Virus record (IMG/VR): IMGVR_UViG_3300031216_000062
Coordinates: 1-25,201 of that record
Source of the DNA: a virus
Length of the DNA: 25,201 bases
Reading direction: 5' to 3' (one strand)
The notes beneath the pieces were generated by a model. It worked only from the letters and a program-made list of their open reading frames with translations. It was not told the origin of the DNA and searched no databases. Both the position numbers and the translations under genes were made by a program. Below, piece by piece: positions 1 through 8,577 of the stretch (position 1 is the stretch's first letter; every line of letters begins with the position of its first letter).

Positions 1-190
1 CTGCGCTAGTAAAGTCGGCACTTGCCAAGGTATCCCCAGACTTCTTTATTGACAGTGTAAAAGTTCCACTTGGTGCGTTAAACATGAGAAGCTTAATTTT
101 TAAACCAGCAAAATGATAGATACGATCATAGCTTAGATTTATAGTCTGAGATAATGTAGTAATAAGCTCATCGCAAACAAGTGTCGTCAT
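1..190 (-). CDS. Tail-region protein, truncated by the left edge
   Basis: Sixty-three codons of an open frame start with the ATG at 188-190 and run off the left end. The visible protein begins MTTLVCDELITTLSQTINLS and continues as a beta-rich stretch (KIKLLMFNAPSGTFTLSIKK). The start overlaps the stop of the discoidin-like gene upstream as ATGA, so the two are probably translationally coupled. Its place downstream of the tape measure and discoidin-like genes makes it a tail tip, baseplate or fibre component by position. No catalytic motif is visible and the family is not recognised; most of the gene lies outside the window. Confidence 0.75.
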   Translation of the reverse strand, partial: MTTLVCDELITTLSQTINLSYDRIYHFAGLKIKLLMFNAPSGTFTLSIKKSGDTLASADFTSA

Positions 191-957
191 TTAGCCTCGA
201 TAATATCTAGTGAAGTATTATAGTAACCACTACTTATATTTACAAAGCTAGGCTCTGTTGAGAAATAATAAAGTCCGTTGTATCTATCATCATTATTGGA
301 TAGTGAAGCTGTCTCAAGATCAAAGTAAATAAAGAAAGGTTTAACCGTCCTATTAACATCGAATACAGAAAATATTTTATCCATCTCATCTTTGTCCATA
401 ATTTGAAAGGATAAGCCAGTTATTTCTTTTTGCGTCCCAATATCATCTATAAACTTTTGACCAAAACGATTAACAGACTGCTTAGATAAATCTCTATTCT
501 TATAAGACCAATTATAACTAACGCCATTAGTAGGTATCTCTGTCGCAGCACCTAAAAACATTTTAGATATTTCACAATAACCAAGTGTGGAAGTTAAAAC
601 AATCCTCCAGAACCTATAAGACTGAGAAGATGAAAACTTTTTAATACTTACTCCGAACTTAGTATCTAATGATGCGGTGGTTGTAAACGCTGGAGAACCC
701 CATGAGTCCGTACCGTTCGCTTCTATGGTTACCGAAGTTACACCGAAACCATTTTGCCAGTTATCTACAATTGCAAAGTGATCAACAGACTCAGCAGTTC
801 CAAAATCTATTACGATATTGTCGCTATTACTCGTAGATCTATAGGTCTTTGTCCTATGATCCACGTTTATATTTGAGATAGGATATTGAGCGTTGACCGT
901 AGAAGGCGTAATAACTGCGCTATCTATTAAATTATTTGATAAGAATTTTAAGCTCAT
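187..957 (-). CDS. Discoidin (F5/8 type C)-like tail protein
   Basis: This 256-aa protein has a central segment (about residues 45-138) that reads like a galactose-binding, discoidin-type beta-sandwich: IVIDFGTAESVDHFAIVDN near the start, then RFWRIVLTS and a closing CEISKMFLG strand. Such domains in phage tails usually bind glycans or act as tail-tip modules. The C-terminal 110 residues (from about YNWSYKNRD) resemble a separate tail-tip structural part. It is joined at both ends by ATGA overlaps (with the tape measure gene and the downstream tail gene), so it belongs to the tail operon. A role as distal-tail or receptor-contact protein is inferred from domain type and position. Confidence 0.65.
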   Translation of the reverse strand: MSLKFLSNNLIDSAVITPSTVNAQYPISNINVDHRTKTYRSTSNSDNIVIDFGTAESVDHFAIVDNWQNGFGVTSVTIEANGTDSWGSPAFTTTASLDTKFGVSIKKFSSSQSYRFWRIVLTSTLGYCEISKMFLGAATEIPTNGVSYNWSYKNRDLSKQSVNRFGQKFIDDIGTQKEITGLSFQIMDKDEMDKIFSVFDVNRTVKPFFIYFDLETASLSNNDDRYNGLYYFSTEPSFVNISSGYYNTSLDIIEAK

Positions 958-3233
958 TGAAATCCTTCCAATTTTTGGTTTCTTACAGATCGAGCAACTT
1001 CTCTCTCATCTATTTGAACTATACTAGTAACTTCTATTACCTGTGGCATACCATTCCCACTAGATTTATTGTCTGCTATATCGAAAAGAGTTTTTTGCTG
1101 ATTAGAATTTAGTATCATCTCTCCAGTTCTTACGCTTGCAGTTGTATTATCACCGCCGTTAGTTGCACCATTGAAACCACCAACTACACCACCGGTAGCA
1201 AACTTCTGCATTTGAGCTAATTGAGCAGCCTGAGCAGCCCCAGCAATACCGGCAAAAATAGCACCTAAGACTGGACCACCTGTAGCAGTACCAAACTTAA
1301 ATGAAGATGCGATCGCTGGAGGCGTTGCTTGTGCAATTTGTAATAACCCAGCAGCCTTTCCAATTGCAGCTAATGCGTCATTCTCGCTATTCGCAAGAGA
1401 CCTAGCCGCACCAAAGAAAGCAGCTCTATCTCTAAGGTTTTGAGCATCAAGTTCAGCCTTTGTTTTAACTTTATTTTTCTCTACTGCTATCTCTTTATTA
1501 GACCTTGCAATTGAGTTTGCTAAACCTTGGTTTTCTACATCTGTTATCGCTTTGTTTTTTGCCAACGCTGCGTTAAGTTCTATATTTGCTTTATTATCGT
1601 TAAACTCTTGTAGCTTTAGGAGCACAGCTTCTCGTTGCTCACCACCAAGTTCATCATCAAGCAATAAAGTCTCTTGTTCTTTTATCTTCTTATTTTCTTC
1701 TAGTAATGCAAGTTGCGCTTCAAACTGTGCTCGAGAAGCTAGCACTTTTTCATTAGTTTTTACTTCAGCCACGACTCTTGGGCTTGCATCAACATCAAAT
1801 TCAGCCTGAGCGGGCGCGGGCGCAGCTCCTTGAGTAACAAATTCTGACCTTCCAAATACAGCGTCATTTATAGCATCTAGGGCGTTTGCGTTTGCAACCC
1901 TAGACTCAACTAAGTTTTTTTCAAGACTGGTAACTTCAGCGATCTTTGCTTCATATAACTTAACACCAGCCTTAGCCTCATCAAGGTTACCGAGTAAGAA
2001 GTCTGGCAAATTAAAAGCGTTTTCCTCAATAGAACTAGCCTCTAACCTTAAAGCACTTAATTCCTTTCTAAGACCATCCAAACCTTGTTCTGCAAACTTA
2101 GAGTCTGCAGCGGTGTCGGTTAAGAATGCCACAACAGCATCAGATGCTTCAGCCAAAGCTGGTATAAATCTTTCGATAAAGTTTCTAGATACTGCGTCTA
2201 GGTTTGCGTTTAATACTTTGAATTTAAAGTCTACTGAGCTTTCTTTAAACTCTTCAAATGCTGAGTTTGCTGATCCAGCCTTACTAGAAAATTGCTCTAA
2301 TGCTGAAGCGTAGTCTCTGGCACCATTAGCACCTAATGTCTGAGCCGCCTGGACAGCTTCAGTTGAGCCTAATAGCTTTAACAAAGCCCCTGATCCACCT
2401 CCTGTTCTTTTTTCTAGTCTAGCTAATACGACAGCCAAACCTTCAGTCTTAACAGCAGTTAAATCAAATCCAGCGCCTAGTATTTTACCGTTACGTGCAA
2501 GACCTGTAAATAATGCATTGACTCGAGTTACAGCAACAGCCGTATCGAATCCTCGAGTTGTTAGTGTTGCTACTGCTGCGTTCAAACCATCGAAAGTTAC
2601 CCCTGCAGCCTTTGCCGCTGGGATTGCCTTACCAAGACTACTAGCAAGCTCATCAACAGTTGTTTTACCTAATCTTACGGCTGTGAATAAAGAGTCACTC
2701 GCTTGAGTAGAATTAAGATTTTCAATACCGTATGAATTTGTCGCCGATGTAAGAATATTAATTGCCGATGTAGTGTCACTTAGACCACCGACCGCGAGCT
2801 TATTGGCATCGTTTAAAAGATTATTTGCTTCTGTAGCATCAGTTACGCCAGCCGATATAACTTGATAATAAGCTTTGGCTTGCTGAGTCGCATCGGTCCC
2901 GTAACTTTTACCAAGTTCTTCTAATTGCTTTATTTGTATTTGTGTTAGTTTTGTATTTTTTGGTAGTATTGTGTTTATTTCTGTTAATCCCTTTTGGAAA
3001 GAGATAGCAGAATCAAAACCTTCACTTAATTTGTTACTTAAAAATCCTATAGCCTTACCAGCCGCATTAGCAGCGAGATTACCAGCGAAAGAAATAAAAG
3101 CACGGTCAACCTTAGTTACCTTTTTTGTTGTTTTGTCCGCAAAATCGTCTACACCCCTATTGAGTTTAGATAAAGCTCTTAATGCTTCTCTTTCCTCAAT
3201 ACTAATTTCAACGGTTACTTTTTCTTGTGCCAT
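954..3233 (-). CDS. Tail tape measure protein
   Basis: This 759-aa protein scaffolds the tail and sets its length. Residues about 75-290 match the TP901-type tape measure core: a run with YGTDATQQAKAYYQVISAG, then LGKAIPAAKAAGVTF and TLTTRGFDTAVAVTRVNALF. The middle (about 400-620) is charged coiled coil. A Gly/Ala-rich hydrophobic stretch follows (about 640-690, with GPVLGAIFAGIAGAAQAAQ), as expected for the part that later enters the host membrane. By the usual 0.15 nm per residue, a tail of roughly 110 nm is inferred. The start lies within the 3' end of the frameshifted chaperone frame (26-bp overlap) and has only a weak ribosome-binding site, so translational coupling is likely. Confidence 0.93.
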   Translation of the reverse strand: MAQEKVTVEISIEEREALRALSKLNRGVDDFADKTTKKVTKVDRAFISFAGNLAANAAGKAIGFLSNKLSEGFDSAISFQKGLTEINTILPKNTKLTQIQIKQLEELGKSYGTDATQQAKAYYQVISAGVTDATEANNLLNDANKLAVGGLSDTTSAINILTSATNSYGIENLNSTQASDSLFTAVRLGKTTVDELASSLGKAIPAAKAAGVTFDGLNAAVATLTTRGFDTAVAVTRVNALFTGLARNGKILGAGFDLTAVKTEGLAVVLARLEKRTGGGSGALLKLLGSTEAVQAAQTLGANGARDYASALEQFSSKAGSANSAFEEFKESSVDFKFKVLNANLDAVSRNFIERFIPALAEASDAVVAFLTDTAADSKFAEQGLDGLRKELSALRLEASSIEENAFNLPDFLLGNLDEAKAGVKLYEAKIAEVTSLEKNLVESRVANANALDAINDAVFGRSEFVTQGAAPAPAQAEFDVDASPRVVAEVKTNEKVLASRAQFEAQLALLEENKKIKEQETLLLDDELGGEQREAVLLKLQEFNDNKANIELNAALAKNKAITDVENQGLANSIARSNKEIAVEKNKVKTKAELDAQNLRDRAAFFGAARSLANSENDALAAIGKAAGLLQIAQATPPAIASSFKFGTATGGPVLGAIFAGIAGAAQAAQLAQMQKFATGGVVGGFNGATNGGDNTTASVRTGEMILNSNQQKTLFDIADNKSSGNGMPQVIEVTSIVQIDEREVARSVRNQKLEGFQ

Positions 3234-3711
3234 TATTTTTAGCCTGTTTTGCTTTTTCGGTTTCTTTTTCGCTTACTAAATTATGCACTAACGACATGAC
3301 TTCGACAAACTTAGCCGGTTGATTCATTAGTGAACCTTCAAATGGTAGCAAGCCTTTTTCGTATTGTGGATAATAATTAATTATGTCAGCCCAAAAACCA
3401 TTGTAATAATTCCCGACACATTTAGTATAAAGTATTTTAGGATTTCCGATATTGCAACCATCAGGTCTATATTCGTGCCGTGGCTTATCAGCAAAGTAGT
3501 TGCAAGCCATGTGCATTCTATGCTTAGTCCATTTATCACCATCAGATCTATACTTGCGCTTACAGTCACCACACCTATATTTAGGCTCAGTCAAAGTCAT
3601 AAAAGTGCTTGTTATTTCAGCATAATCTTTACTTGTAAGTGTTGAAATAGACTTTATAAACTCAAATAAATATTTTACGACTGGGCAACTAGAACCTCCG
3701 GTGACCTTTAC
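3208..3711 (-). CDS. Tail assembly chaperone, T-like extension made by -1 frameshift
   Basis: This frame has no convincing start of its own: the first ATG (3598-3600) lacks a ribosome-binding site. Read in the -1 frame from the slippery site at 3711-3717, the stretch 3711-3208 is open without interruption. It adds 37 residues (VKVTGGSSCPVVKYLFEF and onward) before that ATG, giving a 167-residue extension and a predicted G-T fusion of 303 aa. The extension carries a Cys/His cluster (CGDC, then HRMH and AC, later DGC and KC) that could bind zinc. In lambda, the equivalent gpGT recruits the tape measure protein. Gene order (major tail protein, G, T, tape measure) is exactly that of lambda-type tails. 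The C-terminus is basic (KNNGTRKSNR). Confidence 0.85.
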   Translation of the reverse strand, partial: VKVTGGSSCPVVKYLFEFIKSISTLTSKDYAEITSTFMTLTEPKYRCGDCKRKYRSDGDKWTKHRMHMACNYFADKPRHEYRPDGCNIGNPKILYTKCVGNYYNGFWADIINYYPQYEKGLLPFEGSLMNQPAKFVEVMSLVHNLVSEKETEKAKQAKNNGTRKSNR

Positions 3712-4118
3712 TTTCCCCCTGGAACAACCTCAAGAGTTACACCTTCCATCTTTTCTCCTGTCTCCAAATCGGTAAGTTCTTTTATCCCGTTTAGTAACTG
3801 CCAAGCAGAAGTCGTAAGCTTAGTTCTTTGGTCTAGACTTAGTATCTCGCTCACACAATCTTCTGTTAACTGATCGCCGTCAAATTCTAGTTCATAAGGC
3901 ACGTCATTATATCCCGTCAAACCTTCAACGTTTTTTACAGCATGTTTAATATATAGAGCCTGAGCACTTGATAGGTCATAATGCTCTTCTCCGTTTTTTA
4001 TTGTAGTACAGTTGGATAGGCTTAATTTGTGAAATCTATTTAATGGGGCTAGCGTAAATATAACGCCACCAATATCAAGCTTAATTCTATCTGATAATCT
4101 CAAGATCTTATTACTCAT
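3708..4118 (-). CDS. Tail assembly chaperone, G-like
   Basis: This 136-aa acidic protein (MSNKILRLSDRIKLDIGGVI...) sits between the major tail protein and the tape measure gene and ends on the frameshift site, ...EVVPGGK-stop. These are the hallmarks of lambda-gpG-type chaperones, which coat the tape measure protein while the tail tube assembles. The sequence itself is not strongly conserved, so the call rests on position, size and the frameshift. A ribosome-binding site GGAGGATTAA precedes the ATG. It is the first gene after the terminator at 4153-4180, so it is expressed by read-through or by an unseen promoter. Confidence 0.85.
   Translation of the reverse strand: MSNKILRLSDRIKLDIGGVIFTLAPLNRFHKLSLSNCTTIKNGEEHYDLSSAQALYIKHAVKNVEGLTGYNDVPYELEFDGDQLTEDCVSEILSLDQRTKLTTSAWQLLNGIKELTDLETGEKMEGVTLEVVPGGK
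3711..3717 (-). promoter_or_regulatory. -1 programmed frameshift slippery site GGGAAAG
   Basis: On the minus strand the zero-frame codons read CCA GGG GGA AAG TAA. The heptamer G-GGA-AAG is identical to the known lambda G/T slippery sequence and sits directly before the zero-frame stop. Slipping back one base continues GTA AAG GTC into an open frame of 167 residues ending at 3208. I see no strong downstream pseudoknot; a GGAGG lies about 12 bases downstream of the stop. Confidence 0.88.
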
Positions 4119-4152
4119 TTAATCCTCCACGGTTAACCAAAATAGTATACAT

Positions 4153-4180
4153 AAAAAAAGCCTTAGACAAGTCCAAGGCT
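4153..4180 (-). terminator. Rho-independent terminator after major tail protein
   Basis: On the minus strand, GCCTTGGAC-TT-GTCTAAGGC forms a 9-bp stem with one G-U pair, followed by seven T residues (4153-4159). It lies between the major tail protein stop (4205) and the chaperone start (4118). Partial termination here would make the abundant tube protein in excess over chaperone and tape measure. Confidence 0.85.
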
Positions 4181-4204
4181 ACTTAGTATTAAATTTGTTA
4201 ATTT

Positions 4205-5383
4205 CTATAAGAAAGAAATATACACCGAGTCATTTCCCAGGTTCTTATGAGCTTTAATCTCAATCGATTCGGCAACAATTCCGTCAGTGTCTGCTACTGG
4301 AGATGCTGTGATTTTACCCTGTGGTAACCAAAAAGCAACGATCTCGCTAAACTCACCAGCTGTACTTGATGGATTATAAGCATAAGTGAAAACGCTTACA
4401 TTAGTATTCGTATTAAACTTATCCCATGTAGCAGCCGTTGAATCGTCTTGCATGTATGGATTGAAAGTGAACGATGTAGCTTGATCCGTTATTCTAGAAC
4501 CAATCCTTCCATCAGCATCACATGCGTCTTGAATATAGTTGATTGTGTTCTCTATAGATAAAGAAGCTTCCGTATATGCTAGTTTTGCACCTGATAAGTA
4601 AACACAAGCCGACAAGGTAACCGGTGGCAATGCATCGGCTGTAAAGACTGGAGCGAAAGAAGCATTTTCGTCAACTCTGGCAATATCTAAACCTTGTAGT
4701 CCGAATTCCATTTGCGGTAATTGACCTACTGTAAAATTATTAATTGATCCACTTGCAGCTCTTAACCCTCTTACTTTTTGCTTAATTGCATTGTTACCTA
4801 AGTTGTGCTCGGCACTAAATGCTATAGCGTTCGCAGTATCAGAGTAGTAAGTTGTAACCTGAGCAACAACAACTTCACTTGCTGGAGCACCATTCTCAAG
4901 AGCGAAAGCTAATGTTATTGATTCGTCAGCAGTAATTGCTACAATTGGTCTGCACTCAAAAGCCCCTGCCTCTTTAACGAGAATTATATCCCCGATACTA
5001 AAAACTGATGTGTCTGCAAAATAAATAATCGTATCGGTATGAGTCGCAGCGTCACTTGTTTGACCTGAGAGTATTTGTCTCTTACCACCAAGTAAAGATC
5101 TAAGTAAGACATCCAAACTCTGGGGAGCATCACCCTCTGTAGCGCTAGCTTTAAGCTCAACCCCGACAGTTCCACTCGCCTCGGCAATACCAACTCTAGA
5201 AGCTTCAGCCTCAACGGTCCCACCTAGCGTATTTCTAGTAAGTTCTTCTCTTGTTTTATTAAATTCTGCGCCCTCTAAAACTTCTACATAATCAGTTCCA
5301 GAAGCCGGAGCTACATATGTGCCTTCAGTTGACTCGGGCATTAGCGCCACGGTTGATTCGTTAGTTACTATTCCAATTGCCAT
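4205..5383 (-). CDS. Major tail (tube) protein
   Basis: This 392-aa protein has the N-terminal layout of tail tube proteins: MAIGIVTNESTVALMPESTEGTYVAP, then DYVEVLEGAEFNKTREELTR and NTLGGTVEAEASRVGIAEASGTVGVELK, where a conserved strand leads into the tube beta-sandwich. The C-terminal third (from about SLSIENTINYIQDACDADGR) matches the return half of the same fold, with a middle insertion. Length is at the upper end for the family. GAGAGGG sits 5 bases before the ATG. It lies immediately downstream of the tail-terminator-like gene and is followed by a terminator, as in other siphoviruses. It would form the tube rings stacked around the tape measure. Confidence 0.88.
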   Translation of the reverse strand: MAIGIVTNESTVALMPESTEGTYVAPASGTDYVEVLEGAEFNKTREELTRNTLGGTVEAEASRVGIAEASGTVGVELKASATEGDAPQSLDVLLRSLLGGKRQILSGQTSDAATHTDTIIYFADTSVFSIGDIILVKEAGAFECRPIVAITADESITLAFALENGAPASEVVVAQVTTYYSDTANAIAFSAEHNLGNNAIKQKVRGLRAASGSINNFTVGQLPQMEFGLQGLDIARVDENASFAPVFTADALPPVTLSACVYLSGAKLAYTEASLSIENTINYIQDACDADGRIGSRITDQATSFTFNPYMQDDSTAATWDKFNTNTNVSVFTYAYNPSSTAGEFSEIVAFWLPQGKITASPVADTDGIVAESIEIKAHKNLGNDSVYISFL

Positions 5384-5394
5384 TATAACCCTCT

Positions 5395-5835
5395 CTAGTT
5401 AGTTGTTTGTTTTCTAAATTTTACGACGAAATTTACCCTTAAGGCAACACCGCCCTTTTCTATTTTCTCTGGAGCGTCGTGAGATATGCTACTCACTAGC
5501 AAAACATTTACATTATTTAATTTCTTTTGAAATACATTTACATCTATAGCCTCTAATTGATCATGTAAATCGCTGATTACAACCCTTTCAGATTCATCGC
5601 TAGACTTATTAACATAGCTACGAGTTAATATAACAAAGAAGTTAAAGTCGAATGTAATAGCTTTATTAGTACCCGACACGGTGTCTCCAGCATCAACACC
5701 AACTCCGTATCGCTTGTCTATACTCTTAGAGTTATTAGCCTCTAGATCGTATATATACTCAAGCTCTTTATAATCGGAACCTAGTGTTGCTGCGACCTGA
5801 GCCTCTAATGATGTTAATATTGAACTTACACTCAT
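5395..5835 (-). CDS. Tail terminator / tail completion-like protein
   Basis: This 146-aa protein begins with a helix (MSVSSILTSLEAQVAATLGS) followed by beta strands (ITFDFNFFVILTRSYV, then VALRVNFVVKFR at the end). That alpha/beta plan is typical of the small ring proteins that cap the tail tube (lambda gpU-like). No primary-sequence motif proves it. The position directly upstream of the major tail protein and directly downstream of a connector-like gene is the usual place. Its start overlaps the preceding gene's stop by 4 bases. Confidence 0.65.
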   Translation of the reverse strand: MSVSSILTSLEAQVAATLGSDYKELEYIYDLEANNSKSIDKRYGVGVDAGDTVSGTNKAITFDFNFFVILTRSYVNKSSDESERVVISDLHDQLEAIDVNVFQKKLNNVNVLLVSSISHDAPEKIEKGGVALRVNFVVKFRKQTTN

Positions 5836-6668
5836 CGTCTAATTAAACTCGCTGTATTTGAGGCTAATTCCTCAAATTGGTCAACCTTACCATCATCATC
5901 AACATCAACACTTAAGTAGAATGTCTTCATGGCTTTATTATATAAACTACGATAGCGGTCACTCTTTTGAATGTAAACATCGTCGGACTCATCAGATGCT
6001 TGAAACATAATCTTGGACATAGTTAAATATGTCGATGCTAGCTTAACTTGAGATATTTCCAGTAGATCAAAAGAAGTAATATCTTTAAGTTTACCAGTTG
6101 CAAAATCTTCTTTGTATCTTCCATCAGCTCTTAACTCTTGTATAATCTCATCTCTCGCAGCAGCGTGAGAAAGAATAAAAGACGCTTCACTTGGTGATTT
6201 ATATTTCTCAATATCAAAAAACTCTCTCTTAAGATCTTGATCATCACTAAAAACTATATTAATTCCGTTGATAACCATCTCTGTAGTATCGGCACTTAGC
6301 GTTATCTCATACCAAAACTTCTCTATAGAATTTACTGTCGACTTGGCTTCGTCGGTTTGATTTCTATCCCACCTAATGAACCCTGATCTAACAAGACCGT
6401 CACTGTCATCATGAAAACCCTCAACAGATACATAGGAACTTCCATTGTAATATTTAACAGAAGTTGTTGCGTTATTTGTGTTAGCCGTGTTCATGTCTAT
6501 ATAAAAAAGACTTATAGGCTTATAAAAACCTACATATAACTTATCATCTGCTGCAACGAATGTAACTGTCGCGGTGCCTCTGTCAAAACCAGCCATAGGG
6601 CTAGATAGGTCAGAGAAAACAGTATTGTTACTATATAGAATACTTAGTTTTTCGTTTATTTTAATCAC
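5832..6668 (-). CDS. Head-tail connector-like structural protein
   Basis: This 278-aa protein starts with GTG at 6666-6668; an in-phase ATG is not available and AGAGG lies 5 bases upstream. The N-terminal 160 residues are a beta-sandwich-like stretch (TVTFVAADDKLYVGFYKPIS, IRWDRNQTD, FWYEITLSADTTEMVINGI). The C-terminal half is helical (DLLEISQVKLASTYLTMSKI, SDRYRSLYNKAMKTFYLSVD), as in phage connector/adaptor proteins that sit under the portal. A short acidic DVDDDGKVDQFEE near the end looks like a calcium-binding EF-hand loop, but that is only pattern similarity. It lies between the lectin-like virion protein and the tail terminator-like gene. Confidence 0.6.
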   Translation of the reverse strand: MIKINEKLSILYSNNTVFSDLSSPMAGFDRGTATVTFVAADDKLYVGFYKPISLFYIDMNTANTNNATTSVKYYNGSSYVSVEGFHDDSDGLVRSGFIRWDRNQTDEAKSTVNSIEKFWYEITLSADTTEMVINGINIVFSDDQDLKREFFDIEKYKSPSEASFILSHAAARDEIIQELRADGRYKEDFATGKLKDITSFDLLEISQVKLASTYLTMSKIMFQASDESDDVYIQKSDRYRSLYNKAMKTFYLSVDVDDDGKVDQFEELASNTASLIRR

Positions 6669-6676
6669 ATGAACCT

Positions 6677-8365
6677 CTATTTAGTTATATCAAAAAATTC
6701 TATCTCTGCATTAATTTGCGTGCCTTGAACATCTACATAGTAAGCGACAAATTCAATATCAAATTTTTCATCAACAACGATGCCACCTACAAAAAAAGAA
6801 TCATAGTCTTGACTAGTTGAAATAGTGAAATCTCTAATTGAACGCCACGCCCCATTCAATGCCGAATCTTTAACTCTTAGCGAGACTGATGCCGACCCAG
6901 CGACACCGCTAGGCGTAGACATTGAGCAATTTACTCTTTTTATAATTCTACTTTTACCCTTAGGGACGGTATCAGAAGAAACTGACGCTTCACCGCTCAG
7001 GCTTGGAATGACAGCAAAGATATTACTTATCTCATCCTTACGCCTAACCGTGATATCACCTATATTTGTAAGGCTAGAACCAGCGCTTAAAATATGTGCC
7101 CTGGAGAGTCTCTTGTAGCTCCTAGTTAAATCAACCCAGCTTTCGCCAGACAGTAAAACGTCTTCACCTATAGGCTCAAGATTTAGATCTAGACCAGAAA
7201 CCCTAACCGACCTTGCACCATTACCACTAACAGTTGGATCGCCAGTAATGTATGGCATTGCCAAATCGTATCTATCATTAAAATAAAAAACAAGAGAGTC
7301 TCTCTCTGATGGGCTTAGTGTTTTTGAATAAAAAACAACTTCAGCCACCTTGTAATCACCTTTTTCTGCCCCCTGTATAAGTGCAAATAAATTTGAATCC
7401 GCCGAAGAGCTCTCTTGAAAAGATGATGTAGTGGGATAAGAAACACTTTCTGTTACTTCTAAAGCATTATCTACATAACATTTAATAGTATCGTTAACTA
7501 AGTCCATATTGAACTCGTGTAGAAACCAATCGGAAGTTGTTATATTGCCACCAACTGCATTGATACCGTCGTACGGATCTGTTGTATTAGGTGTACCACC
7601 AGCATCAAACTTTCCATCTGACCTTATTGCGGAGTAAAACTTTGAATCACCATTTGAAAGACCAATATCAAACATCGGATCGAGAGTATTAAAACTCATT
7701 CTTTTCACTAACAAAAAAGCCGTCGCACCAACCTTACCACTATAACTAGCACCAAAAGCTTGAGGTATCGCAAACCTAGTTGTATCCGAACTCATATCTA
7801 GTACTGGTTGATTGTTTAGAGTGGTATCTGATGAGCTATACGCTACACCGCCACTCGCACTTGTCACATCATAACCGTTGCCAGACTTGTCACCCCACGT
7901 AGTTACAAAACCACTACCATCTACAGTTTGATTGTCACCTGCTCTTAACCACATTCTCATCTCATCAACACTATCAGGCGCATAAGAAAACGCATCACTT
8001 GAAACTGGACCATCCGATATACTGGAAGATCTTATCTCTGTAGCACCAGCCGAGACCGGGTAACCATTATAAACCCCGGAGCCAGACCAAATTGTCTCCG
8101 GAACCGTGGTGGTATTTATTTGTCTATTTCTGCCAAATTTTGAATCAGTGATATGGTTTTGAATTTGATTTTTTGCAACTTCAAGACTGAAAGAAGAAAC
8201 CGAAAGAGCACCTTCTTTTAAAGACTTCACTTCAGCATACTCACCATCAGAATCAAGACCCTTAAGGGTGCTAGAAGTTTCTAAAAGATACTCAGACTTA
8301 TCACCTGGAGTCTTTTGCTTAGCACTCTTGCGTATAGCCTCGCCCCAGTTATCATCAACAGCCAT
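6677..8365 (-). CDS. Lectin-like (LamG/concanavalin A type) virion protein
   Basis: This 562-aa protein has three parts. An N-terminal segment (1-115) ends in IWSGSGVYNGYPVSAGATE. The central domain (about 130-345) has the laminin-G/concanavalin-like signature MWLRAGDNQTVDGSG, WGDKSGNGYDVT, FNMDLVNDTIKCYVDNALEV and KVAEVVFYSKTLSPSERD. C-terminal beta-rich modules follow (GDITVRRKDEISNIFAVIP, then FFVGGIVVDEKFDIEFVAYY). Such domains bind glycans or polysaccharide on virion surfaces. It lies between the capsid genes and the connector/tail genes, so it could be a neck, whisker or capsid-surface adhesin rather than a tail fibre. The start overlaps the previous stop by one base (TAATG). Confidence 0.65.
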   Translation of the reverse strand: MAVDDNWGEAIRKSAKQKTPGDKSEYLLETSSTLKGLDSDGEYAEVKSLKEGALSVSSFSLEVAKNQIQNHITDSKFGRNRQINTTTVPETIWSGSGVYNGYPVSAGATEIRSSSISDGPVSSDAFSYAPDSVDEMRMWLRAGDNQTVDGSGFVTTWGDKSGNGYDVTSASGGVAYSSSDTTLNNQPVLDMSSDTTRFAIPQAFGASYSGKVGATAFLLVKRMSFNTLDPMFDIGLSNGDSKFYSAIRSDGKFDAGGTPNTTDPYDGINAVGGNITTSDWFLHEFNMDLVNDTIKCYVDNALEVTESVSYPTTSSFQESSSADSNLFALIQGAEKGDYKVAEVVFYSKTLSPSERDSLVFYFNDRYDLAMPYITGDPTVSGNGARSVRVSGLDLNLEPIGEDVLLSGESWVDLTRSYKRLSRAHILSAGSSLTNIGDITVRRKDEISNIFAVIPSLSGEASVSSDTVPKGKSRIIKRVNCSMSTPSGVAGSASVSLRVKDSALNGAWRSIRDFTISTSQDYDSFFVGGIVVDEKFDIEFVAYYVDVQGTQINAEIEFFDITK

Positions 8366-8568
8366 TATATTTTATCCAGGTCTATGTTTTTTAGTTTTGT
8401 TGTGCGTGGCATCTTCTCGTCTGAATGGTTAAAAATGATGTACCACTTATCATCTTTTAACTCTGTGCCCTTAACTTCTATTCTATACGGCAATTCCCAA
8501 ACAAAGCGAGTCAGCTTGTCTAGATCTTTACTGCATATGTAAGTAATAAAGGTGAACTTATTTCTCAT
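8365..8568 (-). CDS. Unknown 67-aa protein
   Basis: This small protein begins MRNKFTFITYICSKD and has alternating aromatic and hydrophobic residues (YRIEVKGTELKDDKWYIIFN), suggesting a compact beta-rich fold. It is the first gene after the terminator at 8578-8601; its ribosome-binding site AAAGGA begins right at the end of the terminator U-tract, so it depends on read-through. It ends one base into the lectin-like gene (TAATG), so it may couple that gene's translation. No family is recognised. Confidence 0.65.
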   Translation of the reverse strand: MRNKFTFITYICSKDLDKLTRFVWELPYRIEVKGTELKDDKWYIIFNHSDEKMPRTTKLKNIDLDKI

Positions 8569-8577
8569 AAATCCTTT

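Noticed and set aside
1552-3279. Several plus-strand open frames opposite the tape measure gene
   Set aside because: They are antisense to a clear tape measure protein, are Ser/Ala-rich as expected from its Ala-rich codons, and lack ribosome-binding sites.
3364-3645. Open frames on both strands overlapping the Cys-rich T-like region
   Set aside because: The -1 frame from the slippery site explains this region, and the others have no ribosome-binding site or family features.
5832-5880. EF-hand-like DVDDDGKVDQFEE in the connector-like protein as a functional calcium site
   Set aside because: The loop pattern is suggestive, but a single acidic stretch in a structural protein is weak evidence, so it is noted only in the feature.
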